A DNA stretch of 64,000 bases, from NCBI RefSeq assembly GCF_000001735.4, contig NC_003070.9, positions 1,860,001-1,924,000 on the forward strand. The letters are read 5' to 3'. Within the stretch, counting starts at the first letter, position 1. Each line of letters begins with the position of its first letter. The stretch is from Arabidopsis thaliana (taxonomy: Eukaryota; Streptophyta; Magnoliopsida; Brassicales; Brassicaceae). The position numbers were made by a program, and so were the translations under genes. Shown here one piece after another: positions 9,228 through 21,772 of the stretch. Below the pieces are notes generated by a model. That model worked only from the letters and a program-made list of their open reading frames with translations. It made no database searches and was not told the DNA's origin.

Positions 9228-12200
9228 CTACCTGTTTGTAGCCTTGGGTTGAAATATTTGCACAAGAGACCACAGGATGTCCATCCTGTGCATTACTTTG
9301 TTGTTTTGTCCCTGTCAATTCATAAAGAGTATCCAGTTATTAGATGTGATATAACAACAATACAATGATTAAGGACCTTGTGGAAATTTCATGATGCTGT
9401 AATGTTAAAGCGATTATATTGTTTGTTTTCCATTCGGATTTAAAACTAAAATAACGTTGTTTAGTTCCATGTTAAAAAATGGATGACTATTCAGATCATG
9501 TAAACTGTAAAGTTGTTTAGCCAAGTGTTGGAGTCTATTCCATGCTGTGTGTGACCTTAGAGTGGAGAACAGTTCTCAATTATTCCCAAATAACGTACCT
9601 CCACTACAAAACATATCCATGTTTTCTCGCCTTGTTTCTCAGTGGTGCCTCTGAGGATGATGAGTTCCAAGCTCCTTATCACGTTCGCTATCTCGAGAAA
9701 GTGGCTACATTCTTCGCATAGCATCTGTTCAACATCCAAAACACACTCAAGCAAGGAATTGCATATAACCGCAAAATTCAGGATGATAAATGCAGAGTTC
9801 GCCAGTCGTTCTGACAAAGTGCTTCAAATACATGAAAAAGGTAACGAGAAAATAATGCACACCTCAATAAGCATCACTCCTTCTTTGTCCAGATTCTCCA
9901 CCATGATTGAGCACACTTGCAGATGGCCTCCAATCTCCACTGCCCAGCTCGAACCTTGTTCAGTGCTTGATATTCCTAGGGTGCCGGTATCCTTGTGTTG
10001 CATCTGTAACTTCAAATGTATAAGCTTTTAAGAAAACTTCCCCAACAATTTGATAAATGATCTATTAATCAGTCATGAATAAACGGAAACGTCTCTTCAC
10101 AAACTATGGAGAATATAAAGCAACTTTCCTTGGGAAGACTAGAAATTATTAAGTACCTTTGAACTTGCACTTTTAGTGAGCTTGTCAGCATGCTGAGAGA
10201 CACTCTGCAGGAAGAGCATGTGCTTGATCGTGCACTCTAGCAAGGAATCAATACTGCACTGTACAATATAACAACATAGTTAGAAAATAGCAGAAGAAAA
10301 TATACAATTCATGACACTACAACTGCATGAGTGCAGTCAGTCACATGCTCTGAATAGAAAAACCACCTTAGATCCATTAGGCACAAGCTCCCTTAGTTCT
10401 TTGATACGATCCTGAATAAGTTGCCTGTCCCTTGGACGAGGCCGAGAACTTTCACCAGGTTTAGCTCTCTTTTTGTTCTTCTTGGGAATTTCCAGGGACG
10501 TCGGAAACTGGTCGCTGGATGAACTGAGACATGTTGATGAAAACCCAATGGAAGAAAATGCTCCGCAGATATTTGATGGATTCTGTTGGATAAGCCCATC
10601 TGCTAGAGGCGGCTGGCTAATCACACTATCAACTGTGCTAACAATATTTTGCTTATTATGACCAAAAGGTTCTGCCTGTGCCATTTCAGCAGTTGTAAGC
10701 AATGACTGTGTTGACCTGCTTGAAGATATTTCACGCCTGACATTACCATCACCATTACTCATACTAGCAACAACGGCATCTAGAAGATTCTCGGAGCTGG
10801 ATTCAAATGTCAGGTGACTATGGCTCATATCATTTGTTCGTCTTATAGCTGCAGCAGATTCAAACTTTGCTAGCTCCCCATAATCAGTGCTTGTTTTACT
10901 GAACGCTGGCCCTAATGCCTCTAACAGCTCACTGCCAGAAAAAGAACACAAAGATGCAGTTAAAGCATCCAACTGACTTGACTCACTTTTTTCCTCCTGC
11001 CTATGTTCTGTATCTTTCACAAATATACTTCCTTGGCTCTCAGATGGTTGGAAAACCTCATTTCGACGAGAATAATCTTTATCTGTTTTCAACGCAGTAA
11101 GTACAGTTGAATCAAGTTGTGGATATGATGAACCTGCTTTTAGCCTATCACTCTCCATAGCTAAAGCAGATGTGCCTCCACTATTACGCACATGATTCCT
11201 CGAGTAGTGTTGGAAATTGGGATCTAATTCTCTTGAGTATCGGTATCCACCTGTTTCCTCATCATAAATCACCTTACTCATATCACTTATATCCACTTGA
11301 TTCTTGTGTTTAGTATCAACCACACCAACTGAAAAACCACTTGTAACACAATCATTGCTTCCAAACATGGAAGGTTGGACTGCTTCAAGCCCACCAATTA
11401 CTTGAGCAGTCCTCTCCATGTGAAAATATGTTGGAGTGAAATTGTATGGAAGGTCGTTACTTCTATTACTTGTGTTTTGAGATACAATATTTAACCCTTC
11501 CATATCCATAGCTTTGTCAAATTCTCCTGAGAAATCAGGGGATGCCTCATGTAAGCATTTGGAAGGTATTTTTGGCTGCAGGAAAATTATACAACGAATC
11601 ATGGTTATACTCAGAAATCACATCTCTTCCAATTTTGCACGAACATTGAATGAGAAAGATCATTACCCGATCCGATGGACTGTTAATATCACATTGCATT
11701 AAATTTGATGCATGGTCTGCTAGTGGATCCGTAAGTGCCAAAAATAAATGCCTGATATGAGTCACCAAAGCCGGGTCTTCTTCAACCTGTTCCACCAAAA
11801 GTATACAGGAAGATCAGAGGCATTCAAATGTTTACATTTTCAATGGGAAAGCTCTCTTACTATATTGTATAAGCTACTTTGAACACCGCATACAGTTAGA
11901 ACATCTTACTTACTTTACACAAAGAGCCAAGCTGCACAACTCCGCAAGAACCAACAGCTACTATAAGAATTGTCTGCAGAGAATGAAGAAACAAATTGTC
12001 ATAAAAACTGAAATGCAAACGTTGAGGGAAAAAAAACTTCAATGTTTTGTTACAAGGACTAGAAAAAGAGACAAATGTGTGGAAGTAGAAAATATCTAAT
12101 CTAATTATAAATATGAAGAAACATTCAACCACAAGAATATCCCATGCGATAGATAACAATACACAAAAGACATGAAAACCAGGGCAGGCAAAGAAAAGAA

Positions 12201-13194
12201 AAAAAACTGAAAACTTATCAGATACCTTAATTCCAGCAGAAATTTGACTCTCCCAACCGTTGTGAACCTAAGGGGAAAATATTATATTTCAGACAAAATG
12301 TTCCCACGAAATTATATTTTCAAATTCAACAACGTGCATATTTCCCAACCTGAAGTGTCGAATGAGAGTCATTCAAATATTCAGAGAAGATCCATTGATG
12401 TTGTCCAGAGATTGCTACTTGTCCTACAATCCTATAATAGTAGAGAGATACGAATGAAGATGTTAGCATCATTAAGTAAAATTCAATCATCAAAACGAAT
12501 TAATAGCTGATGTTCCTGATAGAAGATTCAATATTAAGTATATCATGTAGTCAATACCAATGAAACAAAAGTTAAAAGAGCAGAGAATATTATAGCTACA
12601 TTAATGTAAGACTGTAATACACAGTCAAGCTATAAACACACCAAGTCTTTGCATTGTTTGACAACATCAATAAAAGATCTCAAAGTAATGAAGATAGCAA
12701 GAGTATTAACAAGAACAGTGCATCAGCAAGCAAATTTTCCTTACCCTTCCCCAAGAGAGTGTACATGATATGACATCTTAGCCACAGCTAACCCAAGAGG
12801 GTCATGAGCATGGCGCCCTCCATGCAAGCTTTCCGGCATCAAACCGCGCTCATGATTAACACAGTACACATCCTCCAAAGTAAGAACCCTGCAAGTGTTT
12901 TTAATAGCCCATATGTGAAAAACTTCTACTTGACTTCTAGGCTTAATACTTAAAAACCACACTTGACATTCAACAAAATTGACTACGTATTGACTATAAC
13001 TCTCAAAGCAACAAAATCGATCTTATCAGAGTCCTTACTAAATTCCACCAAACAGAACCAACATATTGGCATAAGATTATAAACTTTTGGATAACTTACA
13101 TTGGCGAGTGGTGATTAAGTTTCCAGAACACGGCGTAGTTCCAATCCGTGTTGGAGCAGATGCTCCTCAGTATCTGTTGCAAGGTATAACCCAT
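9228..13194 (-). CDS. EMB1444: LHW-like bHLH transcription factor, 11 coding exons, 734 aa
   Basis: Exons: 13194-13100, 12888-12745, 12431-12350, 12267-12226, 11973-11914, 11786-11667, 11575-10367, 10258-10157, 10003-9863, 9724-9599, 9311-9228. They sum to 735 codons with GT..AG introns. The N-terminus is the LHW family domain (MGYTLQQILRSICSNTDW, then GEGIVGQVAISGQHQWIF and TILIVAVGSCGVVQLGSL). The long seventh exon is Ser-rich and poorly ordered, ending in a basic stretch and helix 1 (RPRDRQLIQDRIKELRELVP). Exon 8 supplies helix 2 (CSIDSLLECTIKHMLFLQSV), so an intron splits the bHLH loop. The C-terminal exons encode an ACT-like segment (VCSIMVENLDKEGVMLIE). Relatives of LONESOME HIGHWAY act as heterodimers in vascular and root development. 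Expected locus At1g06150. The leader carries a uORF (13360-13479). Confidence 0.92.
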
Positions 13195-13359
13195 CTAAAC
13201 CTTCCCCTTCACCACTAAAAAACACCCCTTTTTAAAACTTAAAATAGTCCCCCGACAAGAACTCTCCCTTGAATTCTTAATCAGTCTCTGTGTCTGAAAA
13301 TAAACAGTCTTGCCACCTAAAAGGAAACCCTTTTTGCCTACAGATGAGCTACGAATCTA

Positions 13360-13479
13360 CTAACTACCTCTGTATGAACCTCTACCAGCTTGTTCCCTTC
13401 GCAATCCAGCTCTCGGATTTATTGGTGGCCCTACTTCTCCCAGTGAATACTGCCTAGTGCCCATTCCTTTCCCAAACAT
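13360..13479 (-). CDS. CPuORF8: 39-codon upstream ORF (conserved peptide uORF) in the bHLH leader
   Basis: On the minus strand an ATG at 13479 opens 39 codons ending in TAG at 13360, 165 nt before the main ATG at 13194. The peptide begins MFGKGMGTRQYSLGEVGPP and ends REQAGRGSYRGS; it is rich in Gly and Arg. Arabidopsis At1g06150 and its chromosome 2 paralogue At2g31280 are listed in my memory as carrying conserved peptide uORFs (CPuORF8 and CPuORF7), and position and strand fit. Such uORFs usually lower translation of the main ORF, sometimes in response to a metabolite. Neither the ligand nor stalling has been shown for this one as far as I know. An unseen leader intron could change the uORF-to-ORF distance. 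Confidence 0.75.
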   Translation of the reverse strand: MFGKGMGTRQYSLGEVGPPINPRAGLRREQAGRGSYRGS

Positions 13480-13499
13480 AAACAACCCCTAGCTCGAAG

Positions 13500-15420
13500 A
13501 AGAAGAAATTGAGATCGAAGAAGAAGAAAACAGAAACAGAGTCTAGCTTATTTCATGAGACATTGATCCTTTCTCGAGAGATGATACGCTCTGAATCTGC
13601 ATCTACAACCGAAAAATCTCTCTCAAAGTTAGAATCTTTGTCGAGAAATCCACCGGTGAAAGAGAGATGAACACTTTGAGTAAGAACAACAAGTGACTAG
13701 AGAGAGAGAAAGAAACGCAGAGTTGCTAAAAAGACATCTCCTTTTTAAAGGGGGGCGTTGAAGAAAATTCAGGGCTCATTTTAGCAACGGTGGTAATATT
13801 ATCAGAGCTATCGTGCGCTGGCTAGGTGCGCATTTTAGCAACCCTAGGCCTAGGGTAGTAGTGTGGGGGGTGGATTTTAAGGCATGGGATTAATAATGTG
13901 GAAAAAACATTCGAGTGATATGATCTCTCTAATGGCCAGCAAAATGATTCACCAAGTGAAATTTTGTTCCTAGTGCACTTTATTTTACTTTTCTTCATCA
14001 TACAAATTACACGATGTGTAGTACTTGTAATTCTTTCGCCATACAAATAACTTTTTTCTTTGAAATGGTGTTTGATAGAACATAATAATAATGCGTCTAT
14101 ATGTTGATGTGATCCTTATTTTTGATATGATCTGTTATGTGTATCGTTTGTTCTCCAGCCATTTTTTTTTTTTTTGTGGGCAAAGAAGGATTTGGAATGT
14201 GTGATGGGATTGTGGTCCATACAAAATCTATGGAATCTAATGATTATTTCCAGTTGAAAGATAAATCATACTATCTCCAAACAAATTCCTTTTGATTTTC
14301 TCCTCTTTTACTTATCAAGTTTCAAACATGTGTATGGTCAAGCTTCTGAAAATATAACCCTAAAATAAGTAGATCTTTTTTCTTCAAGTTCATAAGTATT
14401 TGTTACAAGAAAAAAAAATCAATATTTGTTAGAAACAAAAAGAGAGAAGTAGGTGAAAGAAGGCTTTGTTTGGGAAGAGGGAGGTGTGATTGTGATAAGG
14501 GGCGAATGATGAACATTGGCCAAACAAACAAAACAAGTGTATCAAGAAAGAAGCCTCACCTTTCGCTTTCAATTTCACACTTCTTTGTTTGACCTTTGGG
14601 ACTTGAGCACATTCCATTTTCCTTTTCGTTCTTTCTTTTGTTCTTTCTATATGTATAATAACACACAATTTTTTGCGTAGATATACTGTCAAGAGGATAA
14701 GAGGGAAGGAGAAAAAGGAAACCGAAAGTTGTATGACTTTTACTATTCAACAATATCATTTCTCTTTTGGCATGTTTTTGTGGACGAAGCCCAAGTTCAA
14801 GAATACATTTAACGGTCTCCCTGTAGGAAAGAAGAAAAATAGATCATAACAACTTCTTTTGGTCAACAATATTATCTCATAATTGAAGTGAGAATAAAAC
14901 AAGAAAAACTTTGAAGAGTGAATATTTATCGTCGTTTGTTAAATGGATATGTGCATTCAGAGTTTGAAGAAAAACATGAAAAAGTTTAAAGAGTGAACAC
15001 CACAGACACAACAACCAAAACCGACAAATAAAGAAAGCTTGTTGAACTGGAAAGCAGCGGCAATAGGATATGGCTCTGGAGTCTTGTTATGACTGGCAAT
15101 CGGACAAGTTATTGCTTCTTACAAACCGGTGTGTGTTCTTTAAGTTGTTTCGTCTTTGAGATGAAGCTTTTATGTTTGGTTTATGAAAATATGTATAAGT
15201 ATTTTTGTTCCTGGTCCATAGTTGGTTATCTCATGAAAGCATTGAATAGGTCGCCAATGAACACACACAAGGTTTGGTTTTTCTAGCTACTACTCTGTTC
15301 TTATATCAAAAAATTTCGCGAGGTAACTCTGTTTTTTTTAACACGTGATTATAAGTTTAATTTCATTATCATCAAAAAGAAAAAAAAAAAAACGTATATG
15401 AAATCCGTAGAGCATAAAAA
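13500..15420. other. bHLH promoter and leader, then gene-poor AT-rich DNA
   Basis: GA-rich and TC-rich leader sequence lies to about 13735. Upstream on the minus strand is a perfect 16-bp palindrome at 13841-13856 and two copies of cattttagcaac (about 13777 and 13831). From 14050 the sequence is AT-rich with no supported gene; the short frames present look random. Confidence 0.45.
13841..13856. promoter_or_regulatory. perfect palindrome accctaggcctagggt, telo-box-like halves
   Basis: A 16-bp perfect inverted repeat about 100 bp upstream of the likely bHLH transcription start. Each half resembles a telo-box core (ACCCTA). A cis-regulatory role is inference from position. Confidence 0.4.
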
Positions 15421-15469
15421 AATAATTTGAAAGTGTAATTTAAAAAATCGTTAAAAAAAAATGAGTATT

Positions 15470-16790
15470 AAAGCTATTGAGAAAACAAATTTAACTCGTG
15501 AAATATCTAACGATCAAATGGAATAGGTTAAATGACGAAATCCAAAATTAGATCCCGTTAATTTTTATATCGTTTGATAAATTTTTCCTAAAAGTAACTT
15601 AAATGCTATATTTACATGAGAAAATAAATTGAACTTAAGAAATCGTTAACAATCAAATGACGTGATTCAAAGTCCGGTTAGTTTTCATATTTTTTTGTAA
15701 TTTTAGTCTAAAACAAAACGAAACAAACCAAAAAAAAAAAAAATGCTAAATTTACATAATGATTAGAAAACAAATTGAACTTATAGAATCTCTAACAATT
15801 AAATAACTAGGTCAAATGAAGGGATCCAAAGTCCGGTTAGTTTGCATATCGTTTTGCAAATCTAATATAAAACAAAACAAAATTAAAATGTTTACATAAC
15901 AATTAGAAAATAAATTGAACTTGTGCGATCAAATGATTAGGTCAAATGACGGGATCCAAAGTCCGGTTAGTTTTCACATTGTTTTGTAAATCTAGTTTAA
16001 AACAAAACTATACTAAACTAAAATGATAAATTTACATAACGATAGAAAACAAATTAAACTTATAAAATTGCTAACGATCAAATGACTATGTCAAATGACG
16101 GGATCTAAAGTCTCGTTAGTTTTCATATCGTTTTGTAAATCTAGTATAAAACAAACAAAAAGAAAACCTAACAATTAGAAAACAAATTGAACTTGTGAAA
16201 TCGCTAACGATCAAATGACGGGACCCAAAGTCCGGTTAGTTTTCATATCATTTTGTAAATGTAGGCTAAAACAAAAAAAAAAACTAAAAACCTAAAAAAA
16301 CTAAAATGCTAAATTTACATAACGACTAGAAAACAAATTGAACTTGTGAAATCGCTAATGATCAATGACTAAGTCAAGTGACGGGATCCAAAGTCTGGTT
16401 AGTTTTCATATCATTTTGTAAATGTAGTCTAAAACAAAAAAAAAAAAACTAAAAACCTAAAAAAACTAAAATGCTAAATTTACATAACGACTAGAAAACA
16501 AATTGAACTTGTGAAATCGCTAATGATCAATGACTAAGTCAAGTGACGGGATCCAAAATCCGGTTAATTTTCATATCGTTTTGTAAATGTAGTCTAAAAA
16601 AAAAAAAAAAAAAAAACCTAAAAACCTAAAAAAAACTAAAATGCTAAATTTACATAACGACTAGAAAACAAATTAAAGTTGTGAAATCGCTAACGTTCAA
16701 TGACTAAGTCAAGTGACGGGATCTAAAGTCCGGTTAGTTTTCATATCGTTTTGTAAATCTAGTCTAAAACAAAACCAAAAAAAAAAAAAG
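15470..16790. repeat. degenerate tandem repeat array, about nine copies, 120-170 bp unit
   Basis: A conserved core recurs in one direction: AAATTTACATAAC, GAAAACAAATTGAACTTGTG, AAATCGCTAACGATCAAATG, GACGGGATCCAAAGTCCGG, TTAGTTTTCATATCGTTTTG, TAAATCTAGTCTAAAAC. The block around GTCCGGTTAG falls near 15554, 15672, 15830, 15961, 16110, 16230, 16394, 16558 and 16728, giving spacings of roughly 120-170 bp. Copies at the right end are close to each other and carry a purine linker (AAAACCTAAAAAAACTAAAA); those at the left are strongly diverged. The linkers are A-rich, and their length explains most of the period variation. No ORF runs through it. I do not recognise a named satellite. Confidence 0.9.
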
Positions 16791-16799
16791 TAAAAATTT

Positions 16800-17960
16800 A
16801 GAAACGCAATTTGGATTTTTAAAGGGAAAGGAAATTCACCTGAAATCGTACTGAAATCGATGTAATGCGAGACTCTTTTCCTTATCTGATACCTCTCCAA
16901 GTCGTCTTCTCTCAGTCATCTCACAAATCTTCACTGTAGTCCTTTGTTCTCTATGCTGAACCAAATTCCAAAACAGGCAGTGTATGACATCATCCAAAAT
17001 AGCCGTTGTGTGACATCATCACAAATAATCTCCAAGAATTACCTGGCCAATAATCTTCATGGGCTTGATGGGTTGAAAATTTCCTCTGTTTTTTGTTGGG
17101 CCTTGTAGGACCCTAGGGTTTGGATGACTTGGCGGTGGCGTCGTTGACATGGCGATGAGAGAGAGACTGCAACCGTGTGACACCACAAACTAACCGCCAC
17201 GACGCCGGAGAAAAGATTCCACATGGATCGTCATCGAATGAACCCAGACAAACTAATTTGGGCGAACAACGAATTGACACTCACTTGTTCATGAGATTCG
17301 TAACGATCATTCAGCATCATCCAAAATAGCCGTTGTATGGCATCATCCTAAATAACCTTCGACGAAGAAGCGAGAATGAGATTCATAACGGCTCTTCGAC
17401 ATAACTTGCTCAAGAAGGAACTCAAGTTTTTTAAAGAAGAAGAAGAAATAGCACTTTAGGGTTTTGCTCTTCGGAGGTTGAGAACTTTGATCCGTAAGAA
17501 GAGAATCAGAGATTAGTATAGTATCTATAAGGAACGTTATCACCGACAAAAAGGAAATTTAACTTTGAAAAAGGAAATTTATTTTTAAAAGAAAACAAAA
17601 AGGAAATTCTGAGGACGCAAAAAAAAAAAAGGAAATCAAATCACTCAAAAAAAATGGAAATCACAAAACACATGTTGACAGTCACGTGATTACAGGTTCG
17701 CAAATCACAGTAACGTCATCCAAAACAAATGCAATTGGTATACTTTAAACGAAGTTCGCAAATCCGAACTTATGTTAAGTTACTTGATAACATTTTCCGT
17801 GTAGAATAAGAAGCCCAACACTATAACTCATTTAAAGATTAGTTCATAAGTTTATGTTGGAAAATAAATTGGGCCAGTATAAGCCCAATATAATTATCCA
17901 CTTATCTACGGCCCACGGAAATCCTAGAATCTATCTATTTGAAGCTCATTCGTTTTTATT
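16800..17960. other. gene-like promoter motifs without a gene; internal 40-bp duplication
   Basis: CATCATCCAAAATAGCCGTT occurs at about 16987 and 17316 with similar flanks (GTGTGACATCATC against GTATGGCATCATC). TTGTTGGGCC plus ACCCTAGGGTTT at 17094-17121 and four GCCCA/GGGCC motifs between 17811 and 17925 look like site II and telo-box elements of housekeeping promoters. The only start after the first cluster opens 14 codons. It could be a mobile-element relic or a decayed gene; I cannot place it in a family. Confidence 0.4.
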
Positions 17961-20900
17961 TTTTTTATTGCTCCTTCAACTTGTTTTTTTTCCAAGATCA
18001 CATCTTTTATCCACAAATAATTATTTCTAGGAACTGAATAAATTAATTATTTTCTAGTAACTAATTTAAATTATTTATTTTTAATAAATCGTTAATATTT
18101 CCATAATCATTTAATTAAATATAAATTTCATGAAAATCTCGTAATTTTGCGATTGATAATTTTAGGACGAATTAACTTTATTTTCTCTTGTTTGACAAAA
18201 AAAAACTTTATTTTCTCTTCATTTTTGTTTTTTGTATACGTTTATGTTATATTATGGCGTGTCATTCCATCTTTAAATAGCCACAATATTGTTAATTTAA
18301 AGTGTTTTGCTAGATAAACTCGCTATTATCATACCTCATTATATTAAAACCTTATTGATCATTTGTTAATACTACGTTTAGTTACGTAAATTTGAAGCGT
18401 AAGTGCATATATTAGTTAACCGTTTATTCTTTATTATGTTAAGACCAGATAGATAGATATCAAGTAGCTGGAATATTTTGGATGCACCTTCCTAATAACC
18501 ATCCCTAAATTATTTGTCACTGGCGTCTAACGATGAACGGAGACAGTTGAAGAGAGACAATATTGTTATTATCAATATATATCTGTTAAATTTCGTTATG
18601 TCAGTTTCAGTACATATATATGTGGCTATTTTATATAATACATATCTTTGTTAATGCATACTTTCCACTCATATACGAAGGGGCAAATAAAAGAAGAAAC
18701 AAGCTTTCAATTTTTATCGTGTGTGGCGACTTAATCATGCCCAAATAATTAGACACGTGCTTAAATTGAAGATGCATGCACTTTCTTGCTTTCCAATGAC
18801 GGATAAAAGTCCAGCATGTTGAGAAGATTCTATATTTTGTCCATAAATAAACTTATTTGTCTGCTGTGTCAAGTTTCTATTTGATACTCTATCTGGTAAG
18901 AAATTAAATACGTTTTTTTAGCGTAGAAAGTCGATGGCTCAAAATAAAATAGCAGTACTTTTTATTTTATACTGCTAAATCAGTTACGTATATAAGAAAA
19001 ATACATTTGAAAGTGTAGATTTTGGAACATATAGAAAGATGCATGCTCTCCTAAGTTTGTTGAGATTAATTAAAGTGTTGCTGGTTTTAGAAAGATCAAC
19101 TTTTTCCAATCCAAAATAAAATAAAACTAAAACAGATTCGGTAAAAAAAGAAAGAAAGTAATTCATCGAAGCCAAAAGATGTCAATATGTAGACTCCAAA
19201 AAAAAAACTAATATTTTACATTAATTATTTGAAATATCCATCAATCGTTTTCCCTTTAGCAAGTTGAGCCATTATTATATAATACTATACCAACTACTAG
19301 AGTTGCTGGAATTTACTAATTTCCCAAACAAAATATTTACTCTTTTTATTATTCATAATGAGTGGGGGCATTGAATAGCATGCATGTCTGAGTTTTCTTG
19401 GTCGCGCGGAAGAAATAAAAAAGTTTTTGACCTACAATTTTTGTACTACCAAACAACTGGGCTTACCTTTGACCCTAGCAAACTAGGAGGCTTGAACAAA
19501 TAGTGAAATTCCAAAGATTAAAAACAAATAAAAAGATAAGAGTGTGCATGCACCCGTCTCTCTTGCGCTACAGGTTATTATTGTATTCTCAAGTTGCACG
19601 ATACAAGCCAATTATGTTTCAATGGTCCACCACTAATAGGCTCATCCCACTAAATTAGATTTTTTAAAATCAGAATCTTTATATAACCACTTTATTAGTT
19701 TGGTATATCCTCTTAAACTTTTGCTAATTATCTTCCTAAATGTTTCTATTTTTTATACATACGTATCACATAGATTTAGTCCCTAAAATGTCTTATTGAT
19801 CCTGAAATAATTGAATTCGAATATGCATTCTCGCAAATTTGATGTAATTCACCCATCGTCTATGAACCAAAAATCTAGACCAGTTACGATATATAAAAAA
19901 ACTGCATGTTAAATTCAAACCTTAGTTGTATTAAAAAAGTATCTAATCTCATAACATTTGCTGGTAACTTTTGAGGATGAGTTTACGGGAAATTGTTTTT
20001 GAAGCGGAGAAATATTAACGTTATTATGAAATTACTCTCATAGTTCAATATTAATATATGGTTCACGAAGTCACATGTGTAGATGAAAAGAAAATCTTCA
20101 ATGATCATGAAAAGAGAGTTTCGTATGTGGCCAAAAATGTTTTCTTTATCTGTTAAAGTGGGCAGTCTCGAGATCCCGTTACGAGCTTCTGTTCGGGTTA
20201 TTCTATTGCTCCACCCCCATGTCACATGTGTATCAGAAAAAGGACAGTCAAAATAATTTGGTTGTCGAAGAAAATGATTAAATCGTCTATTCTCTTTTGT
20301 AATCATCAATAGAAACCCGTTTTAGCAAAAACAATAAATAAATAAAAACACTTTTTGTAATAGAATCTTGACCACTGTAAATATTGTATGTTAAAATAAT
20401 TATAAAACAAAATTTGTGAGCATAGATCCAACAAATTATACGATTTTTTTGTGTGGCAATAGTATGACATTGTATAAAGGGGTATGCACTTGGACATTTT
20501 AGAGTCAAAATCAACCAAAAACCATCTTCAGTGTGTTATTCTATTATTTTTTTACTTTAAAATAGATTAATGTTTGTTTTCGAAATATGCATGTCGATCA
20601 TTTAGTTTTTCATATATGACTGACTATATGATCACTAGTTCATGTCTAAAGAAGCAATTACTCACTAAGCCATATAAGATGGCTAAATTATCGTTAACAC
20701 GAGATTAATCATCCTTGTTAGTATGTTTATATATGTTACAACACTGTCGCTGAAACGTCCAAAGAATCCAAAGTGAATTGTCGCCGAGTGGTCCAATGAT
20801 TTTGTACGCTTCGAATTCGAACCTTCTCATCTACTGTCAATATATCGTAGCTTCAAGTTGCAGCCAAGCGACCCCACATCGGTCTAATCAATTTTATATG

Positions 20901-21765
20901 GGGTATGGTCATTTATATAATGAACGTATAAGTACTTCTACTGTGTAAATTATCATGCAATTACAGTACTATTTTCTGTAAGAAAAATAAATTTTTTGAT
21001 ATTTGGTTAGGCTAGGGACGATAGCATATATACTAAATTAAATGGTTAAATTTGAACTCGTGACTTCTTTTACAACTGAAACCGACGTTAGGTTTGACTA
21101 TTTTATTTACAGTCTTTTTTCTTCTTCTTTAAATTGCAATGTTTTTAACAAAACTAAAGCAGTACTAATTCATAAGTGATAATGCATGGAGAGTACATGT
21201 GTGGACACCAAATGATAAAGAGACAAGTCGTATCAAGTGTTGAAAATACTTTTCTACTAGCAATTATAGTGAAACAGAAGCTTTGGCCTTCTATTCATTC
21301 TATACGTGTTGTAGAACTAGCGCATTCTCCAATTATAGAGGCGGCGGCAACGACGAAATCTCAGCCAATTCAACTTCTTAATCTTGTAAGAAAAAAAAAC
21401 ATCAAGTCAATTTCATGAAGCGATTACTATTATGTCGCAGTCAATCTTTATATACCGATAAGACGACTACCATCTAACAACAAATTTGACCAAAAGTTTC
21501 CTTATTTCGTTAATATGTCATTAGTTTGTGATTGCTCTAGGTATTATAGAATGAATGCTAATTAAGTGACATATCTTGATGGTTAGTTATTTCTATTATA
21601 TATCCTTCATTAAATGGTTTATCAGGTTGTCATTACATTTTTATGGCACACCGTGAAAAAATAGTAGGAACATGAGAAAACATAATAATTAAAAACTAGT
21701 ATATAAGTTAAAAACTTGAATGTGAAGACGTTGAAGAAAACATGGGTTGTTTTTGGCTTCTATAA
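17961..21765. other. long AT-rich intergenic tract
   Basis: No supported gene. Short frames (for example the 80-codon one at 21176-21418) show no recognisable domain. A weak tRNA-like fragment near 20776 is listed separately. Confidence 0.5.
20776..20835 (+). other. tRNA-like fragment, possibly the head of an old SINE
   Basis: TCGCCGAGTGG resembles a Pol III A box, and about 25 bp further on CGCTTCGAATTCGAACC resembles a B box with one insertion. A full cloverleaf cannot be folded by eye and no A-tail follows closely, so this is at best a relic. Confidence 0.25.
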
Positions 21766-21772
21766 TCGCATC

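Noticed and set aside
15089-15286. 65-codon frame
   Set aside because: No signal peptide layout, domain or splice context; typical chance frame in AT-rich DNA.
15470-16790. CRISPR-like look of regularly spaced repeats
   Set aside because: Units are 120-170 bp, degenerate, with A-rich linkers, in a plant nuclear sequence. A tandem repeat explains it.
21176-21418. 80-codon frame between the bHLH gene and ORA59
   Set aside because: Some non-random look, but no recognisable domain, TATA context or family; kept out for lack of support.
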